6,714 bases of DNA, from contig JAFDIX010000472.1 of the NCBI GenBank assembly GCA_019307805.1, positions 1 through 6,714 on the forward strand, in the 5' to 3' direction. Below are positions 1 through 4,103 of this stretch, piece by piece; within the stretch, counting starts at the first letter, position 1; the number at the start of each line of letters is the position of its first letter. Below the pieces are notes generated by a model. The model had not been told where the DNA came from and did not search any database. It saw only the letters and a list, made by a program, of their open reading frames with translations. The DNA comes from Deltaproteobacteria bacterium. GTDB lineage: Bacteria; Desulfobacterota; DSM-4660; Desulfatiglandales; HGW-15. A program made the position numbers and the translations under genes.

Positions 1-39
1 GTAAATCCCCTTTGGGGTGAACCAACGCCGAGTCCTCAG
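1..39 (+). repeat. Dispersed non-coding motif, copy 1 (left part)
   Basis: This stretch has a CCCC/GGGG mini-hairpin (7-10 with 14-17) followed by AACCAA, GCC and GTCCTC blocks. The same order of blocks occurs at 3828-3882, with about three quarters of aligned bases identical by eye. In that copy the motif continues into a GGATCCTTTA block. Here the matching continuation (GGATTCTTTA, 212-221) is found only after 202, which suggests that the element at 40-202 split this copy. The window edge cuts its 5' side. Function is unknown. It could be a structured RNA leader, part of a larger repeat, or a terminator-like hairpin. Confidence 0.5.
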
Positions 40-202
40 AGACTGTGTCATAATTCAAAACATCGTTCAATTCGCACTTGTCATGCCGGACTTGATCCGG
101 CATCCAGGAGCGCAAGCCTAAGGAATACCGCTGGATTCCGGGTCAAGCCCGGAATGACGAAATCACCTATAAGCGCAGTTTTGCCAATTGCGACACAGTC
201 TG
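40..202. mobile_element. Foldback (MITE-like) element, probable insertion
   Basis: Terminal inverted repeats begin AGACTGTGTC at 40-49 and end GACACAGTCT at 192-201. After a two-base mismatch the arms match again (AATT at 52-55 and 186-189). The TIRs are concentric with an inner palindrome at 77-161. TCAG occurs immediately on the left (36-39) and at 203-206 on the right, compatible with a 4-bp target duplication. Removing the element joins two halves of a motif that is intact at 3828-3882. It has no coding capacity, so it would be a non-autonomous element. The structure is seen directly; mobility is inferred. Confidence 0.55.
77..161. repeat. Imperfect palindrome, 31-bp arms
   Basis: The arms at 77-107 (containing GTCATGCCGGACTTGATCC) and 131-161 are inverted copies with about four mismatches, around a 23-nt loop. 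The CCGGA-CTTGA-TCCGG pattern, with its GTCAT...ATGAC ends, is of a type I recognise as a widely scattered intergenic palindrome in proteobacterial genomes. It is nested inside the larger foldback at 40-202. As RNA it would form a long stable hairpin. Confidence 0.75.
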
Positions 203-271
203 TCAGGGCCCGGATTCTTTACTGTGGAGTGGGCGTTTCTTTTTCGAAGTCAGGAGAGAGGTGGAGGAGAT

Positions 272-466
272 ATGGTTGAAGAGCCGCGCGAGACTCGAAA
301 CAAAATTCTCATCATAGTCCTTTGTCTCAGTGGAATCATTTCAGTGGGATATGGGGTGATTATGGATTCTGATGGGGTCTTTGTCTTGGGAATAACATGC
401 GTGATTGCAGGTTATCTCCTCATCAGGCGTAAATTGAAGGAGTCCCTTCGGGAGAAAAACGACTAG
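272..466 (+). CDS. Small two-span membrane protein, function unknown
   Basis: The 64-residue product has a charged N-terminus (MVEEPRETRNK), a hydrophobic span at about residues 12-31 (ILIIVLCLSGIISVGYG...), a short acidic turn (MDSDG) and a second span at about 36-51 (VFVLGITCVIAGYLLI). It ends in a strongly basic, charged tail. The ATG at 272 is chosen because GGAGGAG (263-269) lies just upstream at good spacing. The frame is open back to 188, but that extension overlaps the foldback element and lacks a ribosome binding site. The short inter-span turn suggests a helical hairpin in the cytoplasmic membrane, with the basic tail on the cytoplasmic side. I recognise no family. It ends 40 nt before the AOR promoter, so it is probably not co-transcribed with AOR. 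Confidence 0.6.
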   Translation: MVEEPRETRNKILIIVLCLSGIISVGYGVIMDSDGVFVLGITCVIAGYLLIRRKLKESLREKND

Positions 467-505
467 TCACAGGTTTTTTACCCTCGTCCAATTCGGTGAA
501 AATCC

Positions 506-533
506 TTGACAATGCAAGCTTTTTTTCTATAAT
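506..533 (+). promoter_or_regulatory. Sigma70-type promoter of the AOR gene
   Basis: There is a perfect -35 hexamer TTGACA at 506-511 and a perfect -10 hexamer TATAAT at 528-533, separated by 16 bp that include a run of seven T. Transcription would start near 540, giving a leader of about 73 nt before the ATG at 613. The match to consensus suggests strong, possibly constitutive expression. I see no clear operator or riboswitch fold in the leader. Confidence 0.8.
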
Positions 534-612
534 CAACGCTTTTGTTTTCACAAGTAGACGGCTAATACATAATTTGAGTGGAAAGGAAAATCTTTTAATA
601 GATATCAAAAAT

Positions 613-2802
613 ATGGAAACGAAAATACTCACATCAATACAGTACAAACCTTACCCCGTGCAGGGAGGCTATTCGGGACGGATCCTGGAAATCGATCTGA
701 GCACACCGGAAATTTCTGTAATGGAAGTGCCCTCTGAATATAAAGAGAAATATATTGGAGGGCGCGGCTATGCCCTTAAATTGATCTGGGACAGGGTTCA
801 GTCCGAGACACAATATGACAGTCCGGAAAACATTCTGGTGATGGCCGGCGGACCCCTGTGCGGAGATGCCAGGTTTCCGGGAAGCGGCAAGTTTATCATC
901 GGGACCATATCCCCGCTTACACACACCTTTATTGACTCAAATGTCGGTGGTCATTTTGCCCCTCTGCTGAAACAATGTGGATTTGATGCCCTGGCCGTGA
1001 CCGGTATTTCCAGGTCGGAAGTGATCCTGGTCGTGGACGGGGATGAAGGCACCATCAGCATTGCACAGGCCCCGGTTTTTGGAGAAGCCATTGATTCAGG
1101 GGGACTGTCCTATGGAGAGAGGCTTCTTTTGGAACTCAATGGAGGGGAACTCAAGGAGAACGCAGCGGCGGTGACCGCAGGTTCCGGCGCATGCAATGCA
1201 AGATTCGGCATCGTCAACAGCCTCTACTACGACCGGCAGAGAAAAAGGGTGCGGTCCAAACAGGCGGGTAGGGGAGGCACAGGGACCGTGATGCGGCACA
1301 AGGGGCTGAAGTCTGTCCTGGTCCGATCCAGTATCTCCCGGATCAAGGCCAATCACCCCGTGGATAGGGGCGCAGTGAAGCACGCCGGTGCAGAGCTGAA
1401 GAAGGTCGTCAGTAAGATGGACCCCCAGCAACTCCGTCTCGCCAGTTGGGGGACCCCCGTCCTGATTGAATACATGAACAATTTCCACATCCTTCCGGTG
1501 AACAATTATCAATACGGTCAGGCTGAAGAAGCCAACGCCGTGTTTGCAGAGGAATTCCTGGACAAGTACTTCTCAAAGAACATCCCTGACGGGTGTTACT
1601 ATGGCTGCAACCTGGCATGTGCCAAGGGGGCGGAGGATGTGGACCTGACCCGGGGCCCCAACGCAGGCGAAAAGGTGGGGGTAGACGGTCCGGAGTACGA
1701 GACAGCCGGTGCGCTCACCTGCATGGGTATCTTTGATCTGCATTATAATATGGAATACAACTGGTACTGTGACCAACACGGGCTGGATACCATTTCCATG
1801 GGGGTTACAGGCGGGTTTCTCATGGAATGCGTGCAGCGCGGGTTCCTGTCCAAAGAGGACACCGGCTATGATCTCACCTGGGGGAACGTCGAAGGTGCTG
1901 ACCGGCTGCTTCACGAGACGGCCCGGGGCGAAGGACTGGGCAAGATCTGCGGACAGGGTGTGCATCGGGCGAAGGCCTGGGTGGCGGAACGCTATGCCAA
2001 GAAAGCAGGGGTTCCTGTCGAAGAGGTGATGGAGGAACTGAGCAAGTTCGGCATGGAGGTAAAGGGCCTTGAGTTCTCCATGTATATCACGAAGGAGTCA
2101 CTGGCCCAGCAGGGAGGATATGGATTTGCTTTGAAGGGTCCCCAGCATGATGAGGCCTGGCTCATCTTTATTGATCAGGTCCACAAGGAGATCCCCACAT
2201 TTGAAGACAAGGCCGCTGCACTCAAATGGTTTCCACTCATTCGTACCTGGTTTAATGCCGTGGGATTGTGCAAGCTCCACTGGATTGATGTGAGACATCC
2301 GGACGCTGCAAATACGGACAACCCGGCACAAAACCAGCCCACCCTGGAATACTACGTCGAATATTTCAACGGCACTGTGGGCACCGCTAAGACCCTGCAG
2401 GACATTTTGGATGATTCGGAAAGGCTGCAACTTCTCCAAAAGCTCATAAACTTGAGGCACGGCAGAGGAACCCGGGCAAGTGATCAGATTCCCCTCAGGG
2501 CAATGGGACCTGTCTATTACAATGAGTACGAGGCCCGGGCAGAGTACTATGACGAATGGTTGAAGGAACAGTTGGGCAATGAAGAGCCGCCAAAAGACCC
2601 CAGGGAGCGGCACAGACTCCTTATGGAGCTGCGGCAGGAGGCCTATCAAAAGCTCTGTGACGCGGTGTATAAGGAAAAGGGATATACACCCGATGGGGTT
2701 CCGCTCCGGGAAACCCTGGAACGTTTCGGCCTGCTGGATGACCAGGCCATGGACCTTTTGAGCCGGTTCGGCGTAGGACGAGAAAGACTGATATCTAATT
2801 AG
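613..2802 (+). CDS. Aldehyde:ferredoxin oxidoreductase (tungsten-type AOR)
   Basis: This 729-residue protein belongs to the AOR family, cytoplasmic tungsto-bispterin enzymes with one [4Fe-4S] cluster that oxidise aldehydes to acids and reduce ferredoxin. The N-terminal domain shows GGYSGRILEIDLS, GGRGYA (about 49-54), SNVGGHFAPLLK and AGRGGTG (218-224). Cluster ligands are Cys328, Cys332, Cys336 and Cys553. The pterin-binding motifs are DQHGLD (387-392) and NAVGLC (548-553). GPEYET (359-364) and His512 fit the usual active-site region. Two oddities are a CX3CX3C spacing where characterised AORs have CX2CX3C, and Asn in place of the first Asp of the second DxxGLC motif. It is longer than the ~605-residue archaeal enzyme, with a charged C-terminal extension. 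The frame is open back to 496, but that runs across the promoter, so ATG 613 is chosen; the nearest Shine-Dalgarno-like GGAAAGG is distant. Physiological substrate unknown. Related BamB-type or other AOR paralogues are possible. Confidence 0.93.
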   Translation: METKILTSIQYKPYPVQGGYSGRILEIDLSTPEISVMEVPSEYKEKYIGGRGYALKLIWDRVQSETQYDSPENILVMAGGPLCGDARFPGSGKFIIGTISPLTHTFIDSNVGGHFAPLLKQCGFDALAVTGISRSEVILVVDGDEGTISIAQAPVFGEAIDSGGLSYGERLLLELNGGELKENAAAVTAGSGACNARFGIVNSLYYDRQRKRVRSKQAGRGGTGTVMRHKGLKSVLVRSSISRIKANHPVDRGAVKHAGAELKKVVSKMDPQQLRLASWGTPVLIEYMNNFHILPVNNYQYGQAEEANAVFAEEFLDKYFSKNIPDGCYYGCNLACAKGAEDVDLTRGPNAGEKVGVDGPEYETAGALTCMGIFDLHYNMEYNWYCDQHGLDTISMGVTGGFLMECVQRGFLSKEDTGYDLTWGNVEGADRLLHETARGEGLGKICGQGVHRAKAWVAERYAKKAGVPVEEVMEELSKFGMEVKGLEFSMYITKESLAQQGGYGFALKGPQHDEAWLIFIDQVHKEIPTFEDKAAALKWFPLIRTWFNAVGLCKLHWIDVRHPDAANTDNPAQNQPTLEYYVEYFNGTVGTAKTLQDILDDSERLQLLQKLINLRHGRGTRASDQIPLRAMGPVYYNEYEARAEYYDEWLKEQLGNEEPPKDPRERHRLLMELRQEAYQKLCDAVYKEKGYTPDGVPLRETLERFGLLDDQAMDLLSRFGVGRERLISN

Positions 2803-2828
2803 TTTTTGTAGAAGTAAGGATTTAAACC

Positions 2829-3074
2829 ATGGTTATTTCAGTTGATTTCAACGGATCCCAGAGAGAAGTGACCCGTACCCGGAAGATCGAGATTCAGCTC
2901 AAGAAGGGAAAGCGCGTCAATGATGTGCTCTCCCATGTGAAGGACCTTTACCCTGAGCTCTCTTTGCCGGAAGATACCTATCTGGTGACCGTGAACAACC
3001 AGGTCACCGGCAAGGAGCAGATCCTCAAGGCCAATGACAGGGTGTCACTCATCCCCCACATCGGAGGGGGATAG
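2829..3074 (+). CDS. MoaD/ThiS-like sulfur-carrier protein
   Basis: This 81-residue protein has a beta-grasp pattern: an N-terminal beta hairpin (VISVDFNGSQREV...KIEIQLKKGKRV), a central helix (VNDVLSHVKDLYP) and a C-terminal LIPHIGGG. The terminal Gly-Gly is the hallmark of MoaD/ThiS proteins. It is adenylated and then converted to a thiocarboxylate, which donates sulfur, for MoaD to the pterin dithiolene. AAGGA (2816-2820) lies 8 nt upstream of the ATG. The gene follows AOR after 26 nt with no terminator between them, so it is very likely in the same transcript. The context suggests a dedicated carrier for the metal-pterin cofactor of the neighbouring AOR, rather than the housekeeping MoaD; this is inferred. 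A ThiS-type role in thiamine synthesis is less likely because no thi gene is near. Confidence 0.85.
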   Translation: MVISVDFNGSQREVTRTRKIEIQLKKGKRVNDVLSHVKDLYPELSLPEDTYLVTVNNQVTGKEQILKANDRVSLIPHIGGG

Positions 3075-3078
3075 GAGG

Positions 3079-3201
3079 AGGTTGTCGGAAAACACCCATC
3101 TGCTGCGTTATCCTCATCCCTCGTCACTGCGGCGTACTTCAATGTACGCCTCACTCCTCGGGATGTCGGATGTCTTGCATATGGATATTTTCCACCAACC
3201 T
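3079..3201. repeat. 123-bp imperfect palindromic (foldback) element
   Basis: Two arms, 3079-3137 and 3144-3201, are inverted copies. The outer ends read AGGTTG..GGAAAA on the left and TTTTCC..CAACCT on the right. CCAT, TGC and CATCCC blocks also match, and the core is a perfect 7-bp stem GGCGTAC/GTACGCC around TTCAAT. It begins 5 nt after the MoaD-like stop codon and ends 27 nt before the selenoprotein ribosome binding site. As RNA it would fold into a long hairpin that could attenuate read-through or protect the upstream message. It resembles repeat families scattered through deltaproteobacterial intergenic DNA; I cannot test copy number here. Confidence 0.8.
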
Positions 3202-3243
3202 CTAAGGGACTGATAGTGGAAAAAGACAAGGAGGGTATGAACC

Positions 3244-3459
3244 ATGGCAGAGAAGACCATTATTTACGGCAAGTCCGGTTGACCCTACACAGACCGTGCC
3301 AGGTCGGCATACGGTGACAATGCGCAATACGTCGATGTGAAGGCTGATAAGGCGAACCTCAAAGAGATGCTCAAACATTCGGGCGGCCAGAGAGACGTCC
3401 CCGTGATAGTAGAAGGGGAAAAGGTCACAATCGGATATGGCGGGAGTTGAGGTGTCTGA
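3244..3459 (+). CDS. Uxx-star-type glutaredoxin-like selenoprotein, two Sec
   Basis: Reading two in-frame TGA codons (3280-3282, 3448-3450) as selenocysteine gives 71 residues ending at the TGA at 3457-3459. The N-terminus (TIIYGKSGUPYT) matches the first strand and CPYC active site of glutaredoxin, with Sec13 replacing the first Cys and Thr16 the second. DVPVIV (51-56) matches the conserved cis-proline strand. The chain ends GYGGSUGV, so Sec69 is followed by two residues and stop, the pattern I associate with the Uxx-star (seleno)protein family. AAGGAGG (3228-3234) lies 9 nt before the ATG. SECIS-like hairpins follow both TGAs. The role is inferred: a small cytosolic redoxin in which Sec13 attacks disulfides or hydroperoxides and Sec69 may resolve it as a diselenide. 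A decayed gene is unlikely, because the reading frame, fold motifs, ribosome site and hairpins all agree. Conventional calling sees no gene because it stops at codon 13. Confidence 0.88.
3293..3315 (+). promoter_or_regulatory. SECIS element for Sec13
   Basis: The stem ACCGU (3293-3297) pairs with ACGGU (3311-3315), and GCC (3298-3300) pairs with GGC (3306-3308). The AU at 3309-3310 bulges, and the apical loop is AGGUC (3301-3305). The loop and its GC closing pairs closely resemble the SelB-binding apex of the E. coli fdhF SECIS (GCAGGUCUGC). The loop GG lies 20-21 nt after the UGA, within a base or so of fdhF spacing. It lies inside the coding sequence, as bacterial SECIS elements do. Confidence 0.85.
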
Positions 3460-3461
3460 GC

Positions 3462-3478
3462 CATCACCGGCGGTGATG
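3462..3478 (+). promoter_or_regulatory. SECIS-like hairpin for Sec69
   Basis: A perfect 7-bp stem CAUCACC (3462-3468) with GGUGAUG (3472-3478) encloses a GGC loop. The loop GG sits 19-20 nt after the UGA at 3448-3450, the same distance as in the first hairpin. The element lies wholly beyond the stop codon at 3457-3459, in the 3' untranslated region. It has no obvious bulged U, so it is less canonical than the first. The hairpin could instead be part of a transcript end, but no T-run follows directly. Confidence 0.68.
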
Positions 3479-3525
3479 ACAAACTTCTCTTCCAGGTCCC
3501 TTCCCTTTTTATTTTTACATTGAAA

Positions 3526-3546
3526 ACCTGGTCCTTTGAGCCAGGT
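3526..3546. repeat. Short inverted repeat downstream of the selenoprotein gene
   Basis: ACCTGG (3526-3531) and CCAGGT (3541-3546) can form a 6-bp stem with a 9-nt loop. A T-rich stretch (3506-3516) lies before it rather than after, so this is not a standard intrinsic terminator for the + strand. It could only be a weak mRNA 3' end structure. Confidence 0.3.
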
Positions 3547-3565
3547 CAGAGATAGATGGCTCTGC

Positions 3566-3650
3566 ATTGGAGTTTTGTGTCTAAAATCACAAATTTCAAG
3601 CACCAAATTGGAGTTTTGTGTCTAAAATCACAAATTTCAAGCACCAAATT
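3566..3650. repeat. Perfect 2 x 41-bp tandem repeat
   Basis: The 41-bp unit beginning ATTGGAGTTTTGTG occupies 3566-3606 and is repeated without mismatch at 3607-3647. The first three bases of a third unit follow. The shared AAATCACAAATTTCAA string recurs again at 3657-3672. The perfect identity suggests a recent duplication by slippage or unequal exchange. It lies in non-coding, AT-rich DNA. Confidence 0.95.
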
Positions 3651-3815
3651 ACAAATAAATCACAAATTTCAAAACGGTTCAAAGCGATTGTTTTTTTGTT
3701 TGGGATTTTGAATTTCGGTCATTGTTATTTGCCCTTCGATTTGACTCAGGGTGGTGAGTTTATCGAACCATTTGTTTTTTGGGATTTGCTATTTGAAATT
3801 TCAATAAGGCAATAA
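3648..3815. repeat. AT-rich dispersed intergenic repeat, non-coding
   Basis: This low-complexity, AT-rich stretch is rich in CAAATTTCAA and TTTGGGATTTT strings. It contains inverted matches such as AAATTTCAAA (3664-3673) with TTTGAAATTT (3792-3801). Its open frame from 3618 translates to ITNFKHQITNKSQIS-like text, which I recognise as the translation of a common repeat rather than a protein. It has no ribosome binding site. It probably represents repeat DNA accumulated between the two operons. Confidence 0.6.
3732..3769. mobile_element. 38-bp palindromic insertion with flanking ATTTG
   Basis: TTCGAT (3735-3740) and ATCGAA (3762-3767) bound an inverted repeat around TCAGGGTGGTGA. The element is GC-richer than its surroundings and is flanked on both sides by ATTTG (3727-3731 and 3770-3774), consistent with a 5-bp target duplication inside the AT-rich repeat. 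It resembles a common proteobacterial palindrome of the form CCCTTCGA..TCAGGG..TCGAACC. The structure is visible; the insertion history is inferred. Confidence 0.5.
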
Positions 3816-3827
3816 ACTTTCAACAAA

Positions 3828-3882
3828 GCAAATCCCCTCTGGGGATAACCAAAGCCTGGTCCTCTGGGCGTGGATCCTTTAT
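3828..3882 (+). repeat. Dispersed non-coding motif, copy 2 (intact)
   Basis: The hairpin ATCCCC (3832-3837), loop TCT, GGGGAT (3841-3846) is followed by AACCAAAGCC, GGTCCTC, GGGC and GGATCCTTTA. The same blocks in the same order occur at 1-39 and, past the foldback element, at 206-222. It ends about 56 nt upstream of the nrdD promoter, so it is not in the predicted nrdD transcript. It could be a repeat, or a structured RNA or terminator hairpin of an upstream transcript. Confidence 0.5.
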
Positions 3883-3938
3883 TTCCTCAGAATTTCCTCA
3901 ATTTTCCATTTCAACCCTACATATTGTGCACATAGTCC

Positions 3939-3966
3939 TTGACAAACCGCAACATGTTGTGATACT
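3939..3966 (+). promoter_or_regulatory. Candidate nrdD promoter with palindromic operator
   Basis: A perfect -35 TTGACA (3939-3944) is followed after 16 bp by GATACT (3961-3966), a 4/6 match to the -10 consensus with an upstream TG that would help as an extended -10. The spacer contains a perfect 10-bp palindrome CAACATGTTG (3950-3959), and a second palindrome TGTGCACA lies just upstream (3925-3932). Both are plausible operator sites for an anaerobic or Nrd regulator. Their 26-bp centre spacing does not match the usual NrdR box pair. The predicted leader to the ATG at 4104 is about 130 nt. Confidence 0.6.
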
Positions 3967-4103
3967 TAAAAAATGTCTTAAATGAGGAGTTTGCCTGTTC
4001 TTCCATCCCCCTTCTTCCTTTCAAGGAACCTCCATAGAGGACCACCGCTTAAAGACCTTTCTACCAAGCATTCACAAGAGACTGACCCTGCTAAGGAGCC
4101 TAT

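Noticed and set aside
188..271. N-terminal extension of the small membrane protein
   Set aside because: It overlaps the foldback element, while the ATG at 272 has an excellent Shine-Dalgarno sequence.
467..485. T-run after the small membrane protein as a terminator
   Set aside because: The preceding GACTAGTC palindrome gives only a very weak stem, so an intrinsic terminator is not supported.
3079..3201. CRISPR or tRNA-like structure
   Set aside because: There is a single imperfect palindrome with no spacer periodicity and no cloverleaf features. No CRISPR repeat, tRNA or rRNA was seen anywhere in the window.
3457..3459. Third UGA as an additional selenocysteine
   Set aside because: The hairpin is too close to it, the downstream frame loses protein-like character, and the family pattern expects a stop two residues after the C-terminal Sec.
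3202..3606. 134-codon open frame on the - strand
   Set aside because: It lies antisense to the selenoprotein gene and its hairpins, has no recognisable domain, and spans the first tandem repeat unit. The + strand frame has far better support.
3618..3815. 65-codon open frame on the + strand
   Set aside because: It is made of AT-rich repeat DNA with a palindrome inside it, starts within the tandem repeat, and has no ribosome binding site. The translation is typical of non-coding repeats.
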